64,000 nucleotides of DNA. It comes from Clostridium simiarum. GTDB lineage: Bacteria > Bacillota > Clostridia > Clostridiales > Clostridiaceae. The stretch covers positions 62,001-126,000 of the forward strand of contig NZ_JAHLQL010000008.1 of assembly GCF_018919175.1 (NCBI RefSeq), written 5' to 3'. A model generated the notes under the pieces. It made no database searches. It worked only from the letters and a program-made list of their open reading frames with translations, and had not been told where the DNA came from. The position numbers were made by a program, and so were the translations under genes. Shown one piece after another: positions 25,947 to 34,759 of the stretch. The first letter of the stretch is position 1, and every line of letters starts with the position of its first letter.

Positions 25947-26127
25947 CACAGTAGTTAAGCCATTCCTTATTTTCATTATAGCCTTTAACCTGTTGAAAAT
26001 AAAGGGTTTGTTTAAAATTTTTCCAATCGATTTGTGGTTTTTAAAAAGTTTATGAAAAACACACCTTAAACTTTGAGATTTCAATGGTTTAGAGGATGTT
26101 TTGTTTAATCAGCGGTTGGAAAAATTA
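25947..26127 (-). promoter_or_regulatory. Leader of array A
   Basis: Conserved leader: CACAGTAGTTAAGCC next to the repeat, minus-strand TATAAT at 25975-25980 (about 30 bases from the first repeat), the CCCTTTATTTTCAACAGG block and the distal inverted-repeat element ending GGTTGGAAAAATT. Confidence 0.85.
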
Positions 26128-26194
26128 CGAAGTTAGAAGGGGAGGGGAGATTGAGATTTTTTCAAACTAATTTATCAGAAGCTAAATAGATTCA

Positions 26195-26288
26195 TTAATT
26201 TTGATAAAAAATGAAACTCCTTCTCTCTTTATCGAAGGAGTACTCGAAGAGTAAGCGATTCACGCCAAATCACAGATTTGGGTTCTCT
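26195..26288 (-). terminator. Trailer terminator of array B
   Basis: On the minus strand, after the last repeat: a CCAAATC/GATTTGG hairpin, then ACTCCTTC and GAAGGAGT around GATAAAGAGA, followed by TTCATTTT. A Rho-independent terminator placed exactly at the leader-distal end of the array. Confidence 0.75.
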
Positions 26289-26914
26289 GCTTAAATACAT
26301 CCTATGTTAAGGTTCAACTTTATAAAGGTCTCTAGCATATAGCTTAGGATCTATAATTTAAATACATCCTATGTTAAGGTTCAACATTTGGTATAGAAAT
26401 GGATCTGTAATAACCTGTGTGAATTTAAATACATCCTATGTTAAGGTTCAACAAAATATAGAGAAAAGTATTTATTTATCTAATTTGAATTTAAATACAT
26501 CCTATGTTAAGGTTCAACTATTATGGCACTTATAGATAAAGACAAGCTTAAGGTATTTAAATACATCCTATGTTAAGGTTCAACTGAAAGACCATGCGGA
26601 TAAAAATAAGCTATCTTTGGCATTTAAATACATCCTATGTTAAGGTTCAACTTAATAGAGGTAGGCAGTAATTATGAAAAAATACATATTTAAATACATC
26701 CTATGTTAAGGTTCAACAATCCGCCAATATCAATTATTCCATAATCTTTATTATTTAAATACATCCTATGTTAAGGTTCAACTAATTGTTATAATACTGC
26801 ATGGCTATCAAAAATAAAATTTAAATACATCCTATGTTAAGGTTCAACTTATAGAACGCTCATGGATATTACCTGTAGCAGACAATTTAAATACATCCTA
26901 TGTTAAGGTTCAAC
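26289..26914 (-). CRISPR. CRISPR array B, 10 repeats
   Basis: Repeats start at 26289, 26356, 26423, 26489, 26555, 26622, 26688, 26753, 26819 and 26885; nine spacers of 35-37 bp. All have the CCTATGTTAAGG variant. The leader-distal repeat has GC in place of the outer AT, because the trailer takes over there. Confidence 0.97.
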
Positions 26915-27092
26915 CACTGCAGTTAAGCCATTCTCTAATTTCATTATATCCTTTAACCTGTTGAAAATAAAGGGTTTCTCTGAAATTTTTCCAACCGATT
27001 TGTGTTTTAAAAAAGTTGATAAAAAATACCCTTTAAACCTTGGGATTTAAAGGGTTTAAAGCAGTTTTTGTTTAAGGGGAGGTTGGAAAAAT
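26915..27092 (-). promoter_or_regulatory. Leader of array B
   Basis: CACTGCAGTTAAGCC beside the last repeat, TATAAT on the minus strand at 26943-26948, and the distal inverted-repeat element ending GGTTGGAAAAAT. Confidence 0.85.
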
Positions 27093-27427
27093 ATAATGCT
27101 GAATTTAAGGTTTAAGAATTATATTGAAGTATGGGATTTTGGCAACTAGGAGTTGATGAGATTAGGAAGCTAGAAGGGGAGGGTAGAGTGAGACTTTTTC
27201 AATTATTTTGGCAGGGCTAAATATATCCAATATTACATATTGATTTTGATAAGAAAATGAAACTCCTTATATATTAAAAAAAGGATTATTTACATTTGTT
27301 ATTGGATAAAAGCTCCATGACAAAATCATAGATTCTAAATATCACTTATGGTATAATATTCAAGTATAATTTGTTAACCGTAGATGGATGGCTACGGGGG
27401 TTTTGAACGTTTTATCCTCCTGGGCTA
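27093..27427. other. Inter-array linker with truncated trailer
   Basis: Holds the linker shared by several array junctions (GAGACTTTTTCAATTATTTTGGCAGGGCTAAATAT), a trailer remnant truncated after GAAACTCCTTATAT (27247-27285) and the promoter region of the following toxin-like module, with TATAAT at about 27352-27357. Confidence 0.5.
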
Positions 27428-27469
27428 TTGGTGAATTATTTCACTATAGCTAAGGGGGTGGTATTGGAT

Positions 27470-27631
27470 ATGCTAGAATTGATTATAAAAAGTTTTGCTA
27501 CTGTTTATATTATTAAATTAGTTTTAAAACATAATCTTTTTGTTTCTAAGTTAATTATCAAGATAAGGTTTCTTGGTGTTCATATAGAAGTTGATGGCAA
27601 AGAGAAAAAGCACCCATCCTTCAATGATTAG
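27470..27631 (+). CDS. Small hydrophobic peptide, putative type I toxin (copy 1)
   Basis: A 53-residue peptide: MLELIIKSFATVYIIKL begins a membrane-seeking helix, followed by a basic segment and a polar KEKKHPSFND tail. GGGGGTGG lies 8 bases before the ATG; a longer frame from 27428 is less likely. The upstream TCCTCC can pair with the ribosome site, as in toxin mRNAs whose translation is masked. A terminator hairpin follows, and an extended -10 (TGATATAAT) on the opposite strand at 27792-27797 points into the gene. A near-identical copy lies at 43377. I do not know a named family; toxicity is inference. Confidence 0.55.
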   Translation: MLELIIKSFATVYIIKLVLKHNLFVSKLIIKIRFLGVHIEVDGKEKKHPSFND

Positions 27632-27797
27632 TGCTTTAATCTCTCAAATTTAATTATTAAATTCATCCAATAGCCCTAAAACAAAATAAATGTTCTAAGG
27701 ATTGCTTAGTGTCATCAGCACTAAGCTTTTCTTATTTACACCTACAGTGTAAGTTCGATTTACTAAATCAATGATTTAGAGTCTTACTTATATTATA
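27600..27797 (-). ncRNA. Putative antisense RNA opposite toxin-like copy 1
   Basis: The minus-strand promoter TGATATAAT (27792-27797) would start an RNA running left over the toxin 3' end. On that strand AAGCAC and GTGCTTTTT at about 27607-27632 form a terminator, giving a convergent, about 180-nt antisense RNA as in TxpA/RatA-type pairs. Predicted from sequence layout only. Confidence 0.45.
27704..27736 (+). terminator. Terminator of toxin-like copy 1
   Basis: GCTTAGTG and CACTAAGC pair around a 6-7 base loop and are followed by TTTTCTTATT. Confidence 0.75.
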
Positions 27798-27931
27798 TCA
27801 AATTATTATAAAAAATAAACATATATGTTTATTTTAATACTTATAAATTTTTTTATATAGAAACTCTGACTTTACATTTCTTTTATTCTTTAATTAATTT
27901 TTTATATCGAAAATACTGCCGTAGATTTGCA

Positions 27932-28026
27932 TTGATTTTGATAAGAAAATGAAACTCATTATCTCTTTGGCGAAGAAGTACTCGAAGAGTAAGCGACTCA
28001 TACAAGATTTTAAATCTGGGTTCTCT
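27932..28026 (-). terminator. Trailer terminator of array C
   Basis: A variant trailer. The inner hairpin is of the AAGATTTTAAATCT type and the terminator stem is weakened (ACTTCTTC/AATGAGTT). Confidence 0.65.
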
Positions 28027-28319
28027 GCTTAAATACATCTTATGTTAGGGTTCAACAGTAGGACAAGGACAAAAGGAATTATATGATGCATTATTTAAAT
28101 ACATCTCATGTTAAGGTTCAACAAAGAGGTGATTAGCATAGATAATTATAAAAAAACATTTAAATACATATCATGTTAAGGTTCAACTAAGAAGATAGGG
28201 GAGATATAGATGGCGAAGTTATAATTTAAATACATCTCATGTTAAGGTTCAACAATATAAAACATATCGAAAATAAGTTGGTGATGAAAATTTAAATACA
28301 TCTCATGTTAAGGTTCAAC
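28027..28319 (-). CRISPR. CRISPR array C, 5 repeats
   Basis: Repeats at 28027, 28093, 28158, 28224 and 28290; four spacers of 35-36 bp. The four leader-proximal repeats have TCATGTTAAGG; the distal one has TTATGTTAGGG and the GC edge. Confidence 0.96.
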
Positions 28320-28498
28320 CACTGTAGTTAAGCCATTCCTTATTTTCATTATATCCTTTAACCTGTTGAAAATAAAGGGTTTCTTCGAAATTTTTCCAAG
28401 CGATTTGTGTTTTTAATAAAAGTCATAAAAAGCATCCTTTGAAACCTGTGTTATCAATGACTTAAAAGGTGTTTTATTTAATTGGAGGTTGGAAAAAT
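28320..28498 (-). promoter_or_regulatory. Leader of array C
   Basis: CACTGTAGTTAAGCC beside the repeat, minus-strand TATAAT at 28348-28353, and the distal element ending GGTTGGAAAAAT. Confidence 0.85.
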
Positions 28499-28563
28499 AT
28501 AATGCTGAATTGAAAGCTTCTGGGATTACGTTCCAGTAAGGATTTAGATATCAAGAGATGATT

Positions 28564-28635
28564 ATAAAATGAAACTCCTTCTCACTTTGTCGAAGGAGTA
28601 AGCGATTCACACAAGATTTTAAATCTTGGTTCTCT
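28564..28635 (-). terminator. Trailer terminator of array D
   Basis: CAAGATTTAAAATCTTG hairpin followed on the minus strand by ACTCCTTC/GAAGGAGT around GACAAAGTGA and TTCATTTT. Confidence 0.75.
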
Positions 28636-29187
28636 GCTTAAATACATCCTATGTTAGGGTTTAACCCTTTTGGAGTTGCTGTATCTCTAACTCTTCCTTC
28701 GCTTAAATACATCCTATGTTAGGGTTTAATCGTATCTTTTTTTATGCACACATATAAGCTTAAATTATTTAAATACATCCTATGTTAGGGTTCAACGCTA
28801 GACAACATCATTCTTTTAGGAGTTATAGATGTATTTAAATACATCCTATGTTAGGGTTCAACGCCAGGCACATACACAATAAATAGAATTTGATTTATTT
28901 AAATACATCCTATGTTAGGGTTCAACAAAAAAGACCATATGTAGGTTTTACTGGCGTAGGATTTAAATACATCCTATGTTAGGGTTCAACTTCTTCGTCT
29001 ACTAGTATTTTTTTCAATTCCTTTATTTAAATACATCCTATGTTAGGGTTCAACAATGATTCTCTGTGTTTTGCCTAATAATAGTCATTTCATTTAAATA
29101 CATCCTATGTTAGGGTTCAACATAATTAATTTTTATTGCAAGCCTAGTAATTAATATATTTAAATACATCCTATGTTAGGGTTCAAC
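28636..29187 (-). CRISPR. CRISPR array D, 9 repeats
   Basis: Repeats at 28636, 28701, 28767, 28833, 28897, 28961, 29025, 29092 and 29158; eight spacers of 34-37 bp. All are CCTATGTTAGGG. The two distal repeats show GC edges and TTTAAC/TTTAAT ends, that is, decay at the old end of the array. Confidence 0.97.
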
Positions 29188-29367
29188 CACTGTAGTTAAG
29201 CTATTCCTTATTTTTATTATATCCCTTAACCTGTTGAAAATAAAGGGTTTCTCTGAAATTTTTCCAACCGATTTGTGTTTTTAAAAAAGTTTATGAAAAA
29301 CACACCTTAAACTTTGTGTTTTCAATGGTTTAGAGCAGGTCTGATTTAAAGGGAGGTTGAAAAAATA
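29188..29367 (-). promoter_or_regulatory. Leader of array D
   Basis: CACTGTAGTTAAGC beside the repeat, minus-strand TATAAT at 29216-29221 followed by AAAAAT instead of GAAAAT, and the distal element ending GGTTGAAAAAAT. Confidence 0.85.
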
Positions 29368-29504
29368 TAATGCTAAGTTGAAGGTTTCCAGTAGGAAGTT
29401 TTGGTTGCCAAGAATTGATGAGATTAGGAAATTAGAAAAGTAGGGGAGATTTAAACTTTTCCAACTACTTTGGCAGGGCTAAATATATTCATTAATTTTG
29501 ATAA

Positions 29505-29574
29505 AAAATGAAACTCCTTCTCACTTTGTCGAAGGAGTAAGCGATTCACGCCAAATCATAGATTTGGGTTCTCT
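29505..29574 (-). terminator. Trailer terminator of array E
   Basis: CCAAATC/GATTTGG hairpin followed on the minus strand by ACTCCTTC/GAAGGAGT and TTCATTTT. Confidence 0.75.
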
Positions 29575-29732
29575 GCTTAAATACATCATATGTTAAGGTT
29601 CAACTTTCTTTTTAATTTTAAATCAGAAGCTTTTGTAAATTTAAATACATCATATGTTAAGGTTCAACAGATACGTGCATAGATTTTTCAAAAATGTAAC
29701 CAATTTAAATACATCATATGTTAAGGTTCAAC
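29575..29732 (-). CRISPR. CRISPR array E, 3 repeats
   Basis: Repeats at 29575, 29639 and 29703; two spacers of 34 bp. All carry the CATATGTTAAGG variant. It is the array nearest the cas1-cas2 end of the operon. Confidence 0.95.
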
Positions 29733-29911
29733 CACTGCAGTTAAGCAATTCCTTATTTTCATTATATCCTTTAACCTGTTGAAAATAAAGGGTTTGTTTA
29801 AAAATTTTCCAACCGATTTGTGTTTTTTCAAAAGTTTATGAAAAACACCCTTTAAACCTTCAATTTTCAATGGTTTAGGGAGTGTTTTGTTTAATCGGCG
29901 GTTGGAAAAAT
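29733..29911 (-). promoter_or_regulatory. Leader of array E
   Basis: CACTGCAGTTAAGC beside the repeat, minus-strand TATAAT at 29761-29766, and the distal element ending GGTTGGAAAAAT. Confidence 0.85.
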
Positions 29912-30016
29912 ATAATGCTAAATTTAAGGTTTCTGGAATGATGTTTCAGTAGCAGGTTTTGGTTATCAAGACTTGATTATATTAGGAAGCTAGAAGGGTA
30001 GGGGAGAGTGAGACTT

Positions 30017-30119
30017 TTTCAATCGACTTGTGTTTTTTCAAAAGTTGATTAAAAACACCCCTTAACCATGTGTTTTCAATGGTCAGGGGATGTTTTGGTT
30101 ACAGGAAGGTTGGAAAAAT
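30017..30119 (-). terminator. Inverted-repeat element terminating the cas operon
   Basis: A further copy of the leader-distal element, TTTTTCAATCGACTTGTG to GGTTGGAAAAATT, with an inner ACACCCCT/AGGGGATGT stem. It touches the cas2 stop codon and can end the minus-strand cas transcript. Confidence 0.65.
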
Positions 30120-30409
30120 TATATTATGAGATCTTCACCTGTATTATTTTGTTGAATTCCTAGTATTTCTTCACCATACACTTTTTCATTTAGAAGTTTA
30201 ATAATACATATAAAATCTTCTTCTTTATTTATTACCTTATTTAAATCTTTCTTTAGAAGTATTAAATTTGATGGGGTTATCTCTCCTCTAAAAACTGATT
30301 TTTGAAAATGAGACAAATATTTTTTACATACTTTAAATACTCTGCCTACTCTTTTTTCGTTAACGTCATAAAATAAAAATGCATAGTTATATTTTATTTT
30401 TCCCCCCAT
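30119..30409 (-). CDS. cas2: CRISPR-associated endonuclease Cas2
   Basis: A 96-residue Cas2 with the first beta strand and Asp (YAFLFYDVNEKRVGRV), the central HFQKSVFRGEIT segment and a C-terminal ILGIQQN tail. It dimerises and bridges Cas1 dimers in spacer integration. It starts 1-2 bp after the cas1 stop. Confidence 0.93.
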   Translation of the reverse strand: MGGKIKYNYAFLFYDVNEKRVGRVFKVCKKYLSHFQKSVFRGEITPSNLILLKKDLNKVINKEEDFICIIKLLNEKVYGEEILGIQQNNTGEDLII

Positions 30410-30410
30410 A

Positions 30411-31409
30411 TTACATGTTCTCCTTTAGGTTAAAAGGCTTGAACTCTTTTCCTTCTAATATAAACTTTATAAGCTTATAACAATCTAATTTTATAGCTGT
30501 CCTATATGAAACTTTTCTTTTTAACTTTGGATGTACAAATACAGTTTCCATTCTTTCCTCAAATGCTGTAATAAATATTTTCCTTCCTTCTTCATTTAAT
30601 AAGCAATAATTTACTTTTTTATCGAAATGCTTAGATACCTGGAGCTTTTTTTTATTTACCAAATCAAAAATTGTCCTATATACTATAACAGGCTTAAACA
30701 CTTCGCTTATATCTAAACTAAGTGAGAATCTTCCTTCAGATGGTTCATGTAGAAAACTAATTCTTTGATCTAAGTGTGTATTATATATTGCTGCAATTGT
30801 CTTTCCATATAATAATGTATTACCAAAAGAGATTAGTGCATTTATAGGATTATCTGGGGGTCTTTTAACTCTTTTATTCAGTATGAAATCTTCTGGTAGT
30901 ATATGTTTAAATTCTCCATAAAATTTTTGCCAAACCTCACCTTCCACCTGCATAAGCTGTTTTATGTCTTTAGCTTTATTTAAATTAATTATAAATTCAT
31001 CATTTATCCAATCTATTGTTTCTTTAACTTCTTTTTTATCATGTCTATAGTAATGATACAGTAACTCTGATATATTCTCTCCTATTCCATTTACGATACC
31101 TTTAGCTATTTCTAATCTATTATTTTTATAAGCATCTACCTGTGCAACTAAAAGTCTTCCACTATTATATCTTTCTCTTGGATAAAATGTTCCGCTATAC
31201 CCACCATAATAATTGAAGAAATGTACAATTATATTATTTTGAGAGAGGAAGTCTAACAATTTAGTATTTATACTTACTTCTGATAAGCAGTAAATTTCCT
31301 TAGTATTTTCAATTGGAATATATACATTCTTTCCGTCTTTTCTAAAACATAACGAATTATCCTTTCTGGTTAATTCCCCCATAGACGTTATATATCTTGT
31401 GCTCCCCAT
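30411..31409 (-). CDS. cas1: CRISPR-associated integrase Cas1 (type I-B)
   Basis: A 332-residue Cas1. The metal-binding residues lie in VEGEVWQKFYGEF (Glu), SFLHEPSEGRFSLSLDI (His) and DISEVFKPVI (Asp); the N-terminal strand region reads SLCFRKDGKNVYIPIENTKEIY. It integrates new spacers at the leader-repeat junction with Cas2, and in this subtype with Cas4 selecting the PAM. It is the only Cas1 in the window, so it must serve all arrays. Confidence 0.95.
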   Translation of the reverse strand: MGSTRYITSMGELTRKDNSLCFRKDGKNVYIPIENTKEIYCLSEVSINTKLLDFLSQNNIIVHFFNYYGGYSGTFYPRERYNSGRLLVAQVDAYKNNRLEIAKGIVNGIGENISELLYHYYRHDKKEVKETIDWINDEFIINLNKAKDIKQLMQVEGEVWQKFYGEFKHILPEDFILNKRVKRPPDNPINALISFGNTLLYGKTIAAIYNTHLDQRISFLHEPSEGRFSLSLDISEVFKPVIVYRTIFDLVNKKKLQVSKHFDKKVNYCLLNEEGRKIFITAFEERMETVFVHPKLKRKVSYRTAIKLDCYKLIKFILEGKEFKPFNLKENM

Positions 31410-31418
31410 ATTTTCCTC

Positions 31419-31913
31419 CTAAATATAACAATATTCGTAATAGGCACATTTTTTGCATTTAGGTTCATTTATTATATCTGGTACCTCTAATTCTTCTAAA
31501 AGAAGTTCTATTTTTGATATTATAATATCAAGTTCTCTAGAGTTATCTTCTGTTAAATTTACAATTAAAGTTTTATTTTTGCTTTTGTTTTTCTCAACAA
31601 ATTCTAACTTTCCAGTTCTCTCTATTCCTTTTTCTTTTAGTATTTTTAAATATAAAAGTAACTGCCATTTAGCTGCTTCAACATCTGCATCTGATTTTTT
31701 TACCTCTACTAAATAATCCTTAGTCAACTTATCTATTTTAATATTTTCTATTGATATTTCTGAATTAGTAGAATTCTGGCTTTTAACTTCATGTATGGCT
31801 TTTCCTATCTTCACTTCTTCACTGTTATCTTCTAAATTTATTCTGTTTCCATGAAGCCAGCACTGTCTCTTGCAGTGAAAATAATAATTTATTAATGTAC
31901 CATTTACTCTCAT
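31419..31913 (-). CDS. cas4: CRISPR-associated exonuclease Cas4
   Basis: A 164-residue Cas4 with the Fe-S cysteines (YYFHCKRQCWL near the N-terminus and PKCKKCAYYEYCYI at the end) and RecB-type nuclease residues around VEVKKSDADVEAAKWQLLLYL. It trims prespacers and defines PAM orientation. It lies 9 bp upstream of cas1. Confidence 0.93.
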   Translation of the reverse strand: MRVNGTLINYYFHCKRQCWLHGNRINLEDNSEEVKIGKAIHEVKSQNSTNSEISIENIKIDKLTKDYLVEVKKSDADVEAAKWQLLLYLKILKEKGIERTGKLEFVEKNKSKNKTLIVNLTEDNSRELDIIISKIELLLEELEVPDIINEPKCKKCAYYEYCYI

Positions 31914-31939
31914 AAGTCCTCCTTTTTTTCTTATAGATT

Positions 31940-34528
31940 TTATATAAAATCTGATGCACCTATATTAAAATTTTCTCTGTCAAACTTACCATTAGTAAAA
32001 TATTTTTCTCCTTCATCTATACAGTACATCTCACCTAATCTGTCATTATGAGTAAAATCTCTACTTGTAACTTTATATACAAAATAATTGAGATTACTTG
32101 TTACTTTTGAAAGCTTTACTTTCTTTTCAGCATAATCTAGTTCACTATTTTTAAGTAGATTTTTATAATGATTCCATACATCTTTACCATTTAAGATTTC
32201 TCCATTTTCTAGTTCTATATCTCTACATAAAAATACTGTTACTTCATTTTTGTCATCATCTATAAGTTTCATTTTTTTCTGTACTTCTAAGAAATTTAAC
32301 TTGCCTATTTTGTCATTTATAAAGGCCTCTATATTATTTTCATTAAACTTTGAGCTTTCGTCATTAATTCTTTTAAGAACCATATTATAGTATTCTTGAA
32401 AATTCTTTTTTATTAAAACATCTCTTATGCTACTTGATTTAAGAGTTAAACTTTTTTCTTTTCTATAGTCTCCTTTGTAAATACTAGAAGCTGAATCTAA
32501 ATCAAAAAAGTATACAGTACATTTAGGTTTTTTACAGGATCTATTTATCCTACCTAAAAATTGTTCATCGCTATCTAACATGGAGATATCTTTATAACCT
32601 ATATCCATATCTATATCTACACCAGCTTCAATTACTTGGGTAGCTACTAGTACAATATTTTTTTCCTTCTTTACTCTATTTATTATTTCATTTCTTTCTA
32701 TACTATTGTCATCTCCAGTTATAAGCAGAATTGTCTTTTCACCATCTAAATCATCAATTAAATCATTAAAGAACTCTAAAGCACGTTTTTTGTTTATAAA
32801 TTCAATAAGTACATTATTTTCAGTATTTTTTGCAGTATTTACAACATGATTTTTTAATGCTTCATAAGCAGTAGAGCCTTTTTCTAAAAGAGAAAAATCT
32901 ATCAAAACTCTATCTTTAAATATAGAGTTTTTAAAGTATTTATCTCTATCTATAATTAAATTTGTTGTATTAGTGTTGCAAGAATCTATAAGTTTGTTTA
33001 AATCCGGTAATGTTGCAGACATAATTATGATTTTTATATTTAAAATTTCTGCATAGCAGTTTAAAAACATAATTATTTCTTTCCATATGTTATTTTTATA
33101 GCTCTGTATCTCGTCTAAGATAATCACACTATTTGCCAGTTGAATAAGTGGAAATAAATCTTCTTTAGAGGTTCCGAATAAATAATTAAATATACTAACA
33201 TGGGTTGTTAGCACTATAGGATAATTTAAAAACTGATTATTAAGTAATGATGCATTATAGTTGATCTCTTCATTTTTTTCAGCTTTACTTTGATTTTTTA
33301 TTACTTCTTTTATTGGAACTAATGAATTTATCACGGCTATCTCATTAAATAACTTTTTATCAAAACCAAATACCTTTTCTAGATTAGCGATATTTTGTTC
33401 AACTAATGTATTAAAGGGGTACACATTAAATATTTTGTTTAAAAGATTATCTTTTTCTATTAACTTAAAGCTTAAATTTAATGCTACGTTACTCTTTCCA
33501 CTGCCTGTGGGTGCTTCTAAGTAATATATATTGCTTAGAATGTTTTTCTCTAATGTTTTTTCTGCATCCAAAAACATTTCATTTCTAAGAATATTAATAT
33601 CTTTTACGCCTACAAAACTATGTTTTTTCAGATAGCTTTCCTTTTCATATTGTCTTATTCCCTTATATATGTCAGTTTTCTTTAACACATCATAAAATTC
33701 ATTTATATCTGATAGTTGTCCAAAATCATTAATCTCTAAGTTATTCATAAATTGTGATGTTGAATAATAGTCACATCCAAGTAATAAAGAAGTTAAAAAC
33801 CTCTCATATATGTAAAGATAAATTTTTTTGCTCCTCTCATTTATTTCTTTATCTAAGTAACTATTTACTAATTGAAAGAGTTTTTTCATTATCTTAGGCT
33901 TTTTTTCAAATATTAAGTCATCATCATAAGAGGAGTTAAATATACTTAATTGATCAGTGTAAAGCCTTGTGCCTTCACCATCATCATTTAAAAGTTTCTC
34001 TTGATATTCACTAAAAGAATCTAAGGAACCATGATGCTTTGATATTACGTATGAATTTATCATCATAAAGAATCTTAATTTATCTTTTATATTAGAGGTT
34101 GTTTCTTCCAGAGCTTTTATTCTTCTAAAATAATAATTGATATAAATAAGAGAAGATAACATTGAATGGTTTGAATAATTAAAATCTAATCCTTCATAAT
34201 TCTTAAAAAAATCATTACCCATCTTCTTGTATTGAAAACAGCAATTAATTTTTCCTATGTCGTGCATGTAAATTACATTAAGCATCATTTCTTTAAAAAG
34301 TTCTATTCCTTCTTCACATTCTTCATTAAATAAAAGATTTTGAAAGTTTAATAATACATTATCTAAATTTTTAGCTTTAACTAGTTTATATAAATATTCT
34401 TCTGAAAGATCCAAGTGTTCCTTTAAAGTTTCAAGTTCAGAATTATCTTCAGTTTTATGTGCGTATATGTTTTCGCTATTTTTTATATATTTGTCTACTT
34501 GAAATTTTTCTATATTATCAAAGTACAT
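31940..34528 (-). CDS. cas3: CRISPR-associated helicase-nuclease Cas3
   Basis: An 862-residue HD-helicase fusion. The HD domain shows YMHDIGKINCCFQYK (about 90-105) and SKHHGSL. The SF2 helicase shows Walker A EAPTGSGKSN, DEIQSY, SATLPD, and the C-terminal TQVIEAGVDIDMD and FLGRINRSCK motifs. Recruited by Cascade, it unwinds and degrades the target strand. The start ATG is 5 bases after GGAG. It is separated from cas5 by a 231-bp gap holding a structured element. Confidence 0.95.
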   Translation of the reverse strand: MYFDNIEKFQVDKYIKNSENIYAHKTEDNSELETLKEHLDLSEEYLYKLVKAKNLDNVLLNFQNLLFNEECEEGIELFKEMMLNVIYMHDIGKINCCFQYKKMGNDFFKNYEGLDFNYSNHSMLSSLIYINYYFRRIKALEETTSNIKDKLRFFMMINSYVISKHHGSLDSFSEYQEKLLNDDGEGTRLYTDQLSIFNSSYDDDLIFEKKPKIMKKLFQLVNSYLDKEINERSKKIYLYIYERFLTSLLLGCDYYSTSQFMNNLEINDFGQLSDINEFYDVLKKTDIYKGIRQYEKESYLKKHSFVGVKDINILRNEMFLDAEKTLEKNILSNIYYLEAPTGSGKSNVALNLSFKLIEKDNLLNKIFNVYPFNTLVEQNIANLEKVFGFDKKLFNEIAVINSLVPIKEVIKNQSKAEKNEEINYNASLLNNQFLNYPIVLTTHVSIFNYLFGTSKEDLFPLIQLANSVIILDEIQSYKNNIWKEIIMFLNCYAEILNIKIIIMSATLPDLNKLIDSCNTNTTNLIIDRDKYFKNSIFKDRVLIDFSLLEKGSTAYEALKNHVVNTAKNTENNVLIEFINKKRALEFFNDLIDDLDGEKTILLITGDDNSIERNEIINRVKKEKNIVLVATQVIEAGVDIDMDIGYKDISMLDSDEQFLGRINRSCKKPKCTVYFFDLDSASSIYKGDYRKEKSLTLKSSSIRDVLIKKNFQEYYNMVLKRINDESSKFNENNIEAFINDKIGKLNFLEVQKKMKLIDDDKNEVTVFLCRDIELENGEILNGKDVWNHYKNLLKNSELDYAEKKVKLSKVTSNLNYFVYKVTSRDFTHNDRLGEMYCIDEGEKYFTNGKFDRENFNIGASDFI

Positions 34529-34564
34529 ATATCTACTCTCCTATATTTTTTATAATAATAATTT

Positions 34565-34755
34565 AATTACTTCCCTAGAAGGATCTCTTAATTATTAACT
34601 TTTATATAAACAGAGTTCTTGCCTTTAGAGGGGGATTTTACCCCCTCTAAAACTTAGAAATCCTTATCCAGGGACGTAACCGCTCTTTAATTCCCACTTT
34701 GAAGAAAAGGGGAGTATTAGAACGGGTAGTCATGGGATAAAAATAGAGGGATGAA
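34565..34755 (-). repeat. Structured repeat element between cas5 and cas3
   Basis: On the minus strand the element reads CATGACTACCCGTTCTAATA, a paired block CCCCTTTTC/CAAAGTGGG, AAAGAGCGGTTACGTCCC, GGATAAGGATTTCTAAG, and a strong terminal hairpin TTAGAGGGGG/CCCCCTCTAA. A related copy on the plus strand lies at about 57165-57300. It has no coding capacity and looks like a miniature transposable or structured RNA element inserted in the cas operon, where the terminal hairpin could attenuate cas3-4-1-2. Confidence 0.55.
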
Positions 34756-34759
34756 CCCT

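Noticed and set aside
25881..26084. Minus-strand frame covering the end of array A and its leader
   Set aside because: Runs through leader and inverted-repeat sequence conserved as DNA, with different stops in other leaders.
34565..34755. Omega RNA (TnpB guide) or tRNA-like gene between cas5 and cas3
   Set aside because: No TnpB remnant, no guide boundary and no cloverleaf could be identified; left as a structured repeat.
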